Source: Megaleporinus macrocephalus (lineage: Eukaryota; Chordata; Actinopteri; Characiformes; Anostomidae). Taken from it: a stretch of 64,000 bases of DNA. Both the position numbers and the translations under genes were made by a program. Positions 1 through 9,321 of this stretch are shown piece after piece (position 1 is the stretch's first letter; every line of letters starts with the position of its first letter). Below the pieces are notes generated by a model. That model ran no database searches and was not told the origin of the DNA. It was given only the letters and a program-made list of their open reading frames with translations. The DNA is taken from assembly GCA_021613375.1 (NCBI GenBank), contig CM038704.1, positions 5,811,655 to 5,875,654 of the forward strand, read 5' to 3'.

Positions 1-56
1 CATTGAGTTGCCTTGTGTTTGAACATCATTTGTGGCATCATTTATGTATTTATACA

Positions 57-452
57 TAATATGTCCAAAAGTATCCAGACGCCCCTTATGACTAGTGAAT
101 ACAGCTGCACTCGTTGCTTGTATAATTTCCATAGAAAAGCATTGACCAATAGAATGCAAAGCTTTGGAGCAGCTGCTCATCTCGTCCAATGCCAAGCGTG
201 GGATAGAGGGGTTTAAAGCCCCCCAGCATTGGGCTCTGCAGCAGTAGAACTGTATTCTCTGGAGCAATGCTGTGGAATGAGTTGGAACGTTCCAAATTTG
301 ATCATAAACTAACCTCGCTAATGCTCAGTCAGATGTTCAACATCTCATTTAAAGCCCACCCAGAGGAGTAGAGGCTGTAACTGAAGCAAAGGCCCCATTT
401 TCACCCAATGATTTAGACCAAGAAGCAAATGTCCTCAAACTTTTGGACACAT
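57..452 (+). mobile_element. Tc1-like non-autonomous element (TGTCCAAAAGTATCCAGAC family), copy A
   Basis: Starts with the terminal motif TGTCCAAAAGTATCCAGAC and ends with an inverted, diverged version (CAAACTTTTGGACA near 436-450). The interior contains GGGATAGAGGGG, AAAGCCCCCCAGCATTGG and ACTGTATTCTCTGGAG, which recur in the copies near 3.0, 31.6, 42.5 and 54.4 kb. No transposase frame survives. Assignment to the Tc1/mariner group rests on my recollection of similar fish repeats; the family relation between the copies is read directly from the sequence. Confidence 0.65.
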
Positions 453-2638
453 TGTACATTATTCCCAAATCCTTTAATGCCGATGCAGTCGAGTGTTCCC
501 GTCTGTGTGAGATGGGAGTGAGAAGATAAATGCAACCTTAAGGAAAAGCTTTCTTCTGGAAGCTCCGAGAGTGGACGAGATGTCCTTTATAAGAATGAAA
601 ATGGGCTGGTTCTCACCGTTATGTCATTATATATAAATATATATGTGTGAATATATCGAACGATAGTCTTGTGATGGCAGTGAAATGAATTTATTAATCC
701 AAGAGATTGATATACAGGTTATTGTGCTTCCCTTTTTCTCTCTCGTGTTGGAAAGGAAAGCGAAGTCATGTCTCTTTTCAGAGGAACGTAACACAAACGT
801 TGTGAAGCAGGGACCTCGTTTATAAAACCTCAGCACCCAATCGCTCTTCTGTCTTCGGCCTGGCTCACAATCCAGGACTTAAATAATCTAAACCGATGGA
901 GAAACCATACGATCCGGCCTGAACGAAACACCACACACTTTCAGATTTCTCTCAAAGCTTCATGAGAGCTTCTCACGAGCCGCTACATCGTGAGAGTGAT
1001 GGTGATGGCCACACAAAGCTCCACAAGCTTCTCCTCCTTCTCAGTGGTCCACCTCGCTCGCGTAGCCGCCATGATTTTAACTTCTTAGGTCCACAAGCTG
1101 CTTTGGACCGTTTCTATTGGTCTGTTCAAAGTGAAATGTTCACACAGTGTAAACGGCAGACGCTGCATTCAAACGATGCATAAAAATAAAAATCCAAAAA
1201 TTGGAGATGCATGTTGTTTCGTGGGCGATGATGATATTTCATAATCTCAGCATTTGGCTGTGCTGCAGACGCGACAGCGTTCAATGGGTGAATACTTTTA
1301 ACACCAACTCTTGAAAGAAACTTGAGTGGGTCTTATAAATGAGGTCCCAGAACACTGAGCATGGCGACGCTCATATATTAAAACAATGTCATATAGTCTT
1401 TTAACAATAGAGTGAAATATTTAACATACCAGAGTTACGTTTATCAGAGTTATCACGATGAGGAGGCAGTACTATGAGAAAGGTCTGAGGAGATGATCAG
1501 TAAAGTCATGTATGTAGGGCAGTAAAGACTCATTTCTTCAGTAAATATTGGAATAAATACAAATAAATGAACAGTATTTTGAGCAAACCCAAGTCAGGAA
1601 CCAAACCCAACATATCAATCGCTGTACTGACGATACGTTTACTGTGCTTATGTTTGCTTGTACTTATTCTGATGGGCGTTTTTTCTAGGCGAAAGCAAGA
1701 CTCGCTGTCCAGGTAAACCGTTTCCTAAGACTTTTCTACAGTGCTGTATATTGTAGCAACCGGAGGATTGAACTTAGTACGTACAATATTTATCTTTTCA
1801 TATCTACGGAGAGTAAATCTACACAGTTTTATTTCTAAGTCAGGGTGAAGCCATGCCAATACTCAGCTTGGTCGGACGGGAGCGCGAGCAGATTTGCCTG
1901 TTCTTGTGGGTGTAACCGTGGCTTTGGACGACAGCCACTCTTAACCTATACCTGCTGTTGCCTTTGGTTTCTGTAGTCCTTTTGCGAGACTAACAATAGG
2001 AGGATTAAAAACATATCAGAGGTAGTCCAGAATTTTACAGGAACAACTTGTTTATGTTCTTTGCCTACAGAGGATTGATTACACGTGAGATTTTATCTGA
2101 AATAGCTTTAAACGTTATTATTTTTAGTTTTTTGTTTTTTTTTAAAAAAGAAGAGTACTGTACATAAATCGCTTTCGGTTCTTATTGTTTTGGTTTCTTT
2201 CGGAACGAAACACAAGGTACTTGTTTATTGTTTAAGCCAACCAACACAGATTCTGTCCGCGCGGCTCTTTTTGATACCCGGCGGATCTACAGGTCAAACG
2301 TTGCCGTCCGCTCAGCCGCGCCCACGGCTCATGTAAATACAGTGATAAACCGAATCCTTTTAAAGGTTATAGTTTTTGGGTTTTTTGGGGGGTGGGAAGT
2401 GGTGGGGGGGATGAGTAGTCTATGAGTTACACACGTCTTGTATAATGCTATCATTCTTAAGAGCGAGGACTTGATTTGAACTTGTATTGAGTTGATAATA
2501 TAGATATTTCAGCTTTATTTGTCAACGTTTTCGACTCCATGAAGACTCTTAAACTGTCCTTTAAGTTGAGATTTTAAGTCAGCAGTTCTACACTGTGTAC
2601 CTAATAATATCACCATGTTCTATTAACAAAGAAATGTC
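453..2638 (+). other. Non-coding stretch, possible 3' UTR of a plus-strand gene to the left
   Basis: No convincing coding exon is visible. Around 1084-1185 there is a fragment of the GCTGTCCAAAG foldback family (ATTGGTC, CACACAGTGTAAACGGC). The segment from about 1300 to 2640 lacks recognisable repeats, is A/T-rich with poly-T stretches, and is followed by an AATAAA signal. That would fit a long 3' UTR. If the neighbour is an MMP24OS-like gene, the left-hand gene could be mmp24, but no MMP coding sequence is in the window. Confidence 0.25.
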
Positions 2639-2644
2639 AATAAA
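2639..2644 (+). terminator. Candidate poly(A) signal AATAAA
   Basis: AATAAA preceded by a repeat-poor A/T-rich stretch and followed by A-rich sequence. It could end a plus-strand transcript entering from the left edge. No cleavage site can be proven from sequence alone. Confidence 0.3.
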
Positions 2645-2734
2645 AGACGAACAAAAACAAACAAACACTGTGACGTTGTGGATTTCTCATGCCTGATCAC
2701 GCTCATATAATTCCACACAGTTCTTATAGCTTAT

Positions 2735-2735
2735 T

Positions 2736-2766
<31 letters not shown>
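2735..2766. repeat. (AT)n microsatellite
   Basis: Uninterrupted TA dinucleotides. Confidence 0.9.
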
Positions 2767-2769
<3 letters not shown>

Positions 2770-3040
2770 TTTATTGGTGCTAGTAAATATAATGCATGCA
2801 GATGCACAATGTAACTGGAACACAGAACACATTACAGGCATCACTGGCCTTTGCATACACTGCAGTCTTTATTATAGGCATGCTGGGTCTATTACGTATA
2901 GCATAGCATAGTATAGCCTAACCCTAACCCTTCTATTACATGGTAATACTGCAATACAACAATTCAATCAATTCAATCAATATACAATTAAATTATTATT
3001 GTGAGTTCCAGTGTCTGTTTCTCACAAACTTATACCTACT

Positions 3041-3432
3041 TATATGTCCAAAAGTATCCAGACGGCCATTCGAAAGAGCTACCTCAAGGTGCACCCAAGC
3101 TTGTATAATCTCCAGCAAGGGCTAGAGGGGTATAAAGCCCCCCATCACTGAGCACCAGTGGAACTATGTTCTCCAACTGATGGAGCTCCATCCGGTACCT
3201 ATGAGATGAGTTGCAGTGATCCAGAACTGATCATCCAGCATCAATACCTGATTCACTGATGCGCTTGTGAATTCTTAATGCAACCAAATCCTTACAGCAA
3301 TGTTCCAACATCTACTATACAGCCTTCCCAGAAGAGTAGAGGCTATTGCTGCAGCAAAGGAGGAACAAACTCACTATTAATGCCCCTCATTTCATAAGAA
3401 ACACAGCCGTCTGCAAACCTTTGGCCAGTTTA
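3041..3432 (+). mobile_element. Tc1-like non-autonomous element, copy B
   Basis: Same family as the element at 57-452. It begins TATATGTCCAAAAGTATCCA and carries the AGAGGGGTATAAAGCCCCCC and GTGGAACTATGTTCTCC blocks. The right terminus is degenerate (CTGCAAACCTTTGGCCA). It lies directly downstream of the stop codon of the minus-strand microprotein gene, so it may form part of that gene's 3' UTR. Confidence 0.65.
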
Positions 3433-3459
3433 GTGCAGAGATGAACAGTTTGATACCCT

Positions 3460-3678
3460 CTAGTACCAGTTTGTGCAGGAGATCATGAAGCTCATGTCAT
3501 CGACCTTCCTGCTGCCCAATCTGCGCTGTGGCAGCTCCGATCCCGTTTCCAGTGGTCGGCTTCCGCTCTCTGCGTCTAGACTCTGACTCGCTGGCGGCTC
3601 CCCGCCTTCAGACGATGGACGTTCCTGGTTCTTCTGCCTCAGATCCGCAGGCGAATCGGCACTCTGACCTCCTCCCAT
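3460..3678 (-). CDS. mmp24os: 72-residue microprotein, MMP24OS-like
   Basis: A single-exon coding region of 72 codons plus TAG. The ATG sits in a good context (CCATGGG) two bases after a clean splice acceptor (CTCTTCCCTGTAG on the minus strand), so an upstream non-coding exon is expected. The protein starts MGGGQSADSPADLRQ, is rich in Ser, Pro, Glu and Arg in the middle, and ends VDDMSFMISCTNWY. From memory, the human MMP24OS microprotein is also about 72 residues, begins Met-Gly, has a low-complexity middle and ends DDVRFLIACTSWY. The shared length, Met-Gly start, acidic-hydrophobic-CTxWY tail and position next to eif6 (as on human 20q11.22) support orthology. Gly2 would permit N-myristoylation, which is untested. 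Its molecular role is not known to me. Confidence 0.72.
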   Translation of the reverse strand: MGGGQSADSPADLRQKNQERPSSEGGEPPASQSLDAESGSRPLETGSELPQRRLGSRKVDDMSFMISCTNWY

Positions 3679-4033
3679 GGCTACAGGGAAGAGAGGAGAA
3701 TTAGATTAGTTATCTGAGAGCGTAACTAAAGCGGTCTATGAGAGGCGGTGATGGTGCTTTTTCTTTTTGGATGGGAACCAGATGAAACACCAGACGTCTG
3801 AAGAGTTCACGGACACTAAAAGCTCCCTGGCAGAAAGTTACAGGTTATGAGAAACGCCTGACTGTTAGGACAATTTTGAGAAGCATTCGGGCTTAAACGT
3901 CTCGTTTTCTAACTCATCCCTGGTGGAGGGATACGTGCAGGACGCTGTGAGGCTAAACAGTCCCCAAAGGAAACATACTGACTCCTACACAGTCCACGTG
4001 TAGACACATGTAGGTTCACTGGTGGTTTTAATA

Positions 4034-4052
4034 GTTAAATAAAGAAATAAAA

Positions 4053-4091
<39 letters not shown>

Positions 4092-4093
4092 AT
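4034..4093. repeat. (AAAT)n microsatellite
   Basis: About 14 AAAT units, within the presumed intron of the MMP24OS-like gene. Confidence 0.9.
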
Positions 4094-4550
4094 CTGCTAT
4101 ATTAATGTTGTAGATGTAGTGACCCCTGGTTCTCACATTAAAGCACTCTGGAAGACTTAATTCTTCTCCCAACAATTCAATTATGAAGCAATTCTGAAAC
4201 TTTTCTGTGGTTTCCCTTTAAGAACTTACTATAGGAGTTAACAATATAACTATATTTGGACGTAGTCAGCACAAAAATAACACCCACCAACTGCCTGTGA
4301 CCTTAAAACCAGTTAAAAGCATCCTGTTTAATTAGATATACTGCATAATAATCAGATGTATCTTGTCTAACAGTGTTTATTATATTTTCACATATTCCAC
4401 GTATACTTTAAATGCTTTCAATCACTGAATTGGGGGAAAAATTGTGAAAATTCGGTGGACTACTCCTTTAAATGTACTCTTTGTGCCTCTGTGCTGCCCC
4501 CGTGTGGACAAAACTAACATTATTTTCGAAATGACTACTCAACACTTCAC

Positions 4551-4552
<2 letters not shown>

Positions 4553-4627
<75 letters not shown>
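4553..4627. repeat. (AT)n microsatellite
   Basis: About 37 uninterrupted AT dinucleotides. Confidence 0.95.
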
Positions 4628-4632
<5 letters not shown>

Positions 4633-4916
4633 GACTTTCTCTCAGTAATCTGATGCTTTTCTTATGTCACTCATATTAACTGATACTGATGTTTATTACA
4701 CTGCCTCAGGCTCGTGCATGCGCTTATCCCTGTCATGCAGCGTGTTCGTGTGTATGGTCTGCTCTGCTGTACTGAAGATGTTCAGATGTTGAGATGTTCA
4801 GAGAGGAGACTGTGTCCTGGACTGAACCTCACTGCGGTGGGATTAGTGTGTATGAGGGGGTCTGCTGGATTCTTCTGAAGGCGGTTGAGCTGCGAGTGGA
4901 TGTATGAACTCATTAC

Positions 4917-5110
4917 CGGCTCGGGCCTCCAGCGCGCGCAGGGACTCCGGTGAGTTTGTCCGGTGTTTCCAGGCAGAAAGAGTTCGCGGATGACGCGCAG
5001 CTACCGCAGTGACGCGTCTCGGACACCTGACTAATGAACGCGTCAACACAGGCGACGTCACGGCGGAGGCCCAATCTGATTGGCTCACAAATCCACCGAG
5101 CCAGGAGAGG
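4917..5110 (-). promoter_or_regulatory. CpG-rich promoter and non-coding first exon of the MMP24OS-like gene
   Basis: The block at about 4700-5110 is strikingly CpG-rich (GCGCGCAG, GACGCGCAG, GACGCGTCTC) in an A/T-rich neighbourhood. Read on the minus strand it holds a CCAAT box (GAGCCAATCAG, 5079-5085) and a CRE-like site (GTGACGTCG, 5054-5061). A plausible splice donor lies at 4916 (GAGCCG|GTAATG), which would join the acceptor at 3681. The start site and exon limits are inferred; no TATA box is evident. Confidence 0.5.
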
Positions 5111-5146
5111 TGAAGCCCGGTTGCTATGCAGGATATATGAAGGGGA

Positions 5147-5202
<56 letters not shown>
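5147..5202. repeat. (AAT)n microsatellite
   Basis: About 18 AAT units, followed by a degenerate (AAC)n tail. Long Ile/Leu reading frames here are artefacts of the repeat. Confidence 0.95.
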
Positions 5203-5205
<3 letters not shown>

Positions 5206-5279
5206 CAATAACAACAACAACATAATTTAATGCTAATAATCTTCCAAAGCTTTTTACATGCAAACTCCAAATAATGTAA

Positions 5280-5314
5280 TGTGTGTGTGTGTGTGTATAT
5301 ATATACACACTAAA

Positions 5315-5351
<37 letters not shown>
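5280..5351. repeat. (GT)n then (AAT)n microsatellites
   Basis: GT dinucleotides at about 5280-5296, then AAT trinucleotides at about 5312-5351. Confidence 0.9.
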
Positions 5352-5353
<2 letters not shown>

Positions 5354-5366
5354 TATACATGGTATA

Positions 5367-5602
5367 TATAATCACTGTCCAAAAAAAAAAACCAAGTATC
5401 TCAATTTTTTTCCATTTTTATTTTTCCACATCATTCACATCACATAGTGGCTGCTGTTTACATTGTGTGGACCAATAGAAATGCTCCAAAATAGCTTGGA
5501 AATATAATCTGGTTCCATAGACTTACATTCAAAGTAAAGACAGGGGTTGTCCTCTCCTGACATTTTTGGACATACTTGTTTTTCTTTGGACAGTGACAAT
5601 AT
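5367..5602 (+). mobile_element. Foldback MITE (GCTGTCCAAAG family)
   Basis: Termini are inverted: ATCACTGTCCAAAAA on the left and TTTCTTTGGACAGTGAC on the right. The interior has GGACCAATAGAAATGCTCCA, TGGTTCCATAGACTTACATT and CTCTCCTG. Related copies occur at 13.4, 20.0, 30.6, 32.6, 34.4 and 45.3 kb. Confidence 0.7.
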
Positions 5603-5605
5603 GCA

Positions 5606-5700
5606 CCAATCAGTCATAACATCAAAACCACCCCCTTGTATCTACACACACTGTCTAATTTATCAGCTCCATTTGTCATTGGACAGCGACGTTATGGACT
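5606..5700 (+). mobile_element. Fragment of the ACCAATCAG foldback family
   Basis: The segment ACCAATCAGTCATAACATC, CTTGTATCTACACACACTGT matches the end of the foldback element at 50599-51322. It abuts the preceding MITE. Confidence 0.55.
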
Positions 5701-6280
5701 GCTGTTCTAAGCCTGGATACTAAAATGGCTATATGTTATTGTACTGCTGGTAAAATGTGTTATATATGTAAACATGTAAGTAAGTTTATGTAAACAACAG
5801 CATATTTTTACTTATACATCAAAGAGTAAAACTGCAACGTTTTTAAATTTATGAATATTGTTATATAGACAAGACAGACAGATGTGTAAATAACTGTGTA
5901 CTGTTTGCCAATATTGTTTACACTTTGCACAGAAAATCACAACAATAATAATCAATAATCATAATGATTGTTTTCAATAAAGCAAAATATTATATAATAT
6001 TTTCTCTTTTCTCATAGAATCCTAATGAATTTTTAACTATTTTTTTATAGCTGTTTAACCTCAGGTTTCAACAGACCTCAAACAGAAGATACAAAGATCT
6101 TCAAAAGTGATAACATACAGTTTAGTATTATTGGGTTCATTTTACATTCATAAAGAGAGTAATGTGAATTAATCTAACATAGATTTTGTCTACTTGTGTT
6201 TAAAATAAATTTGCTAACTTTAAACATTATCCTGAATTATTTTTCTTAATTTGTATTATTATATCTATATTGTTATTCAT
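5701..6280. other. A/T-rich intergenic DNA, nothing recognised
   Basis: No splice-flanked open frame, RNA gene or repeat family was recognised here. Confidence 0.4.
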
Positions 6281-7260
6281 TTTTTGCTTTCTGCCAGATC
6301 TTCTCCGGGTAACTCGTCCCACAATTTGAGATTATCAGATCTAGAGTGTCCAGATTGTGTGTTTCGGGCTTGTATACAGCTTTTTGATTGGATGCACGAA
6401 TTTCATAAAACAACAGATTTTTGGGATTTTTTTTTCCCATAGAGAATGAATAGGATGGAAAAGTGCACGCCAATCTACTGAACTTCTGCTCCACCTACAG
6501 ACACCGTTTCACATACACTAACTCAGGGCAGACCCCTGACCACAACTGTAGTGTTGGTTCGACCCACACTTGTCTGTTTGTCATTTTTTCCTATCCCTCT
6601 TTTTTCCATAGAGTCCCATTAATTTTTGGTCACACCCCCCTAAACCTCAAGATTACGTTCAACCTACAGCCTCCAAACCGCCTGACTGTACTCACTCAGA
6701 CAAGATCCCCCAACCTCTAATCCACAGATATACTGACCCACACTCCTCTATTCGTCAGTTATGCACAAACATCCTAGGGTTCCTTCATAAAAAGGAACTT
6801 TTTCTAGTTTATAGATTGTTATTTTTAGTATATGTATAGCTACATTTTGATTAATTATACTGTATTTATATATTTATGCTTATTTTTTGTAGTTTATAGG
6901 ACTGCAATGCTCGTGTGTTCTGTTCATATTTTGCAAGAACCTCTTTAATATATAGACAAATAGTATGTTTTTTTTTTCCTATAGAGTCCCATGTATTTTT
7001 GGTCACACCCCTCAACCTATAGCCTCCAGACTGCCTGTACAGAACAGAGAAGATCCCCCAACCTCTAATCCACAGACATACTGACCCACACTCCTCTATT
7101 TGTCATTGATGCACAACCATCCTAGGTTTTCTTCTAGTTTATGGATTGTTATTTTCAGTATATATAGCTACCTATATTACTTTTGATTAATAATACTGTA
7201 TTTATGCTTTGTAGTTTGTGTGTTTTGTTCATCTTTAGCAAGAACCCCTTTAATATAGTT
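6281..7260. repeat. Duplicated interspersed repeat (CACTCCTCTATTTGTC / CATAGAGTCCCAT family)
   Basis: Two imperfect copies lie in tandem. CATAGAGTCCCAT recurs at about 6609 and 6980. CTCTAATCCACAGA recurs at about 6714 and 7061. CACTCCTCTATT recurs at about 6740 and 7089. The inverse orientation appears in arrays at 27.5-27.8 and 30.0-30.6 kb (ATGGGACTCTATGGGAG). Origin unknown. Confidence 0.6.
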
Positions 7261-7499
7261 TAACTTTAGCTGGGTCGCCCTATTAAGACAGTATTAGCTT
7301 ATTTTCTCAGGTCTTTTGCATAATTATTCCAGATTTAAGATTATATGACTGTGACGCAGGTAACGTAACGCTAAACATTCTGAACATTTTAAAGACATTT
7401 TAGACTCGGTATTAAATGCACTCGGGTTTAACTCTAAGTCGAGCGTTTTAAAAAGATTTGATCTGTAAATATTGGAAAAATAAAAATACTTAAACAATC

Positions 7500-7629
7500 A
7501 AAACACACCAGGTTCTGTTTTCTTCCCGTCATCCACTGCGGCTTGAGACCGGGCGTCGTGACGTAAGCGCGTCGTTGAGGAAGTGAACACGTGGGTCGCC
7601 GCAGTCCGCGCCTAGAGTTCGGCGTTCTG
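7500..7629 (+). promoter_or_regulatory. eif6: eif6 promoter and non-coding first exon
   Basis: A local CpG-rich segment in an A/T-rich background contains a CRE-like site (TGACGTAA, 7559-7566), an ETS-like GAGGAAGTG (7577-7585) and an E-box CACGTG (7588-7593). These are typical of housekeeping ribosome biogenesis promoters. A splice donor follows at 7630 (GTTCTG|GTAAAA), so the leader exon would end at 7629. The transcription start is inferred, and no TATA box is seen. Confidence 0.6.
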
Positions 7630-9214
7630 GTAAAAATGCTTTTTTATTTCTATTTAAAGTTATTTTAATATGATGACGCGGGTGTGTTGTTTATATACAG
7701 AAGGCTACAAACGCGATATCGCGATAAACTCGCCGGTTAGTCGCCTATTTGGCTGCTAAATGACCAGCTAACTGACTTAGCTTAGCAGTAACTGAAGCTC
7801 CTCTGACTGAAAATTAGTTTTACGTTCGTGTTAATGTTAATCTATATGATTCGGATGTTACAATAGAGAAGTAAATACGCATAGTCGAGTAATAATTACA
7901 CAGTTATGTCTCCACAGGGTCAGTATGGCCGGTTTTTCTGCTCTAGGCTTGTTAAACTAATGATAGGCAAAGCTAAGCTACTAAAAAGTTTGTGTTGTTG
8001 TTCTTAACGTTATTACTGGCGTGTCGGTGGGGCTACCTTAAAACTCAAAATCGCTCTCAGTTTGATGGAAAAGCTCAACTGCTTACTTTCTGAAGTTTAC
8101 TTTCTGGCAGCTCAGACTTCTTATCGAACTCTCAGTTCCACCTTAAATAGCGCCGCAGTTACTTTCTGGCAGGTCAGGCTTCTTACTGAATTCTCAGTTC
8201 TACCGTAAATAGCGCCGCAGTTACTTTCTGGCAGGCCAGGCTTCTTATCGAATTCTCAGTTCCACCTTAAATAGCGCAATAGTTACTTTCTGGCAGGTCA
8301 GGCTTCATACTGAATTCTCAGTTCCACCTTAAATAGGGCAGCAGTTACTTTCTGGCAGGTCAGGCTTCTTACGAAACTCTCAGTTCCACCTTAAATGACG
8401 CGTAAGTTACATTCTGGCAGGTCAGGCTTCTCATCAAATTCTCAGTTCCACCTTAAATGACGCCTAAGTTACTTTCTGGCAGGTCAGGCTTCTTACTGAA
8501 TTCTCAGTTCCACCTTAAATAGCGCAATAGTTACTTTCTGGCAGGTCAGACTTCTTATCGAATTCTCAGTTCCACCTTAAATAGCGCAACAGTTACTTTC
8601 TGGCAGGTCAGGCTTCTTACTGAATTCTCATTTCCACCTTAAATGACGCGTAAGTTACATTCTGGCAGGTCAGGCTTCTTGTCAAATTCTCAGTTCCACC
8701 TTAAATGACGCGTAAGTTACTTTCTGGCAGGTCAGACTTCTTATCGAATTCTCAGTTCCACCTTAAATAGGGCAGCAGTTACATTCTGGCAGGTCAGGCC
8801 TCTTATCGAATTCTCAGTTCCACCTTAAATAGCGCAGCAGTTACATTCTGGCAGCTCACGCTTCTTGTCAAATTCTCAGTTCCACCTTAAATAGCGCAGC
8901 AGTTACATTCTGGCAGGTCAGGCTTCTTATCGAATTCTCCGTTCCTCCTTAAATGAGGTGTAACTACTGTACCATTTAAGGTGGAACGGGGAATAACTAT
9001 AAAAAACCAACAGGTCCAGTGTCAGTGTTCAATGTGAGGCCTTTTAAAATGAGATCAAGTCTTTATTTTGGAGACACAGTGTTTATAAACGAATGAAAGT
9101 GAGCAGAGTGGTGGTTTTAGAAGTCTTCAGCTAACTGTGCTGTACTTGTGTGTTTATGTTCACCAGTTTTCTCCAGTTCCTCAGTTCATCTTCGTCGTTA
9201 TCGTTTAACCAGAG
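7630..9214 (+). other. eif6: eif6 5' UTR intron and start of second exon
   Basis: Intron in the leader, beginning with GTAAAA. Several candidate acceptors precede the ATG (AG at 9166, 9176, 9184 and 9212, most after pyrimidine-rich runs); the sequence cannot say which is used. The intron holds the 60-bp tandem array described separately. Confidence 0.5.
8090..8960. repeat. ~60-bp tandem array
   Basis: About 14 copies of a unit near 60 bp with landmarks AGTTACTTTCTGGCAGGTCA, GGCTTCTTA, GAATTCTCAGTTCCACC and TTAAATAGCGC. Copies differ mainly in the AGCGC(A) segment. Just after the array, CCATTTAAGGTGGAAC (8972-8987) is an inverted copy of the TTCCACCTTAAAT motif, so the array may have grown from a palindromic element. 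Confidence 0.9.
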
Positions 9215-9321
9215 ATGGCAGTTCGAGCTTCATTCGAGAAGAACAATGAGATTGGGTGCTTCTCAAAACTCACCAACACATACTGCCTGGTCGCAATAGG
9301 CGGGTCAGAGAACTTCTACAG
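9215..9321 (+). CDS. eif6: eif6 coding exon 1
   Basis: Starts at the ATG in ...CAGAGATGGCA and encodes residues 1-35 (…[12 protein letters not shown]) plus two bases of the next codon. Donor is TACAG|GTTAGT. This start gives the canonical MAVRASFE N-terminus. Confidence 0.97.

Noticed and set aside
4843..5308. Poly-Leu and poly-Ile frames
   Set aside because: Translation of an (AAT)n microsatellite next to the CpG-rich promoter block.
8090..8960. Possible CRISPR-like array
   Set aside because: The whole 60-bp unit is conserved with no unique spacers, and the host is a vertebrate; it is an ordinary tandem repeat.
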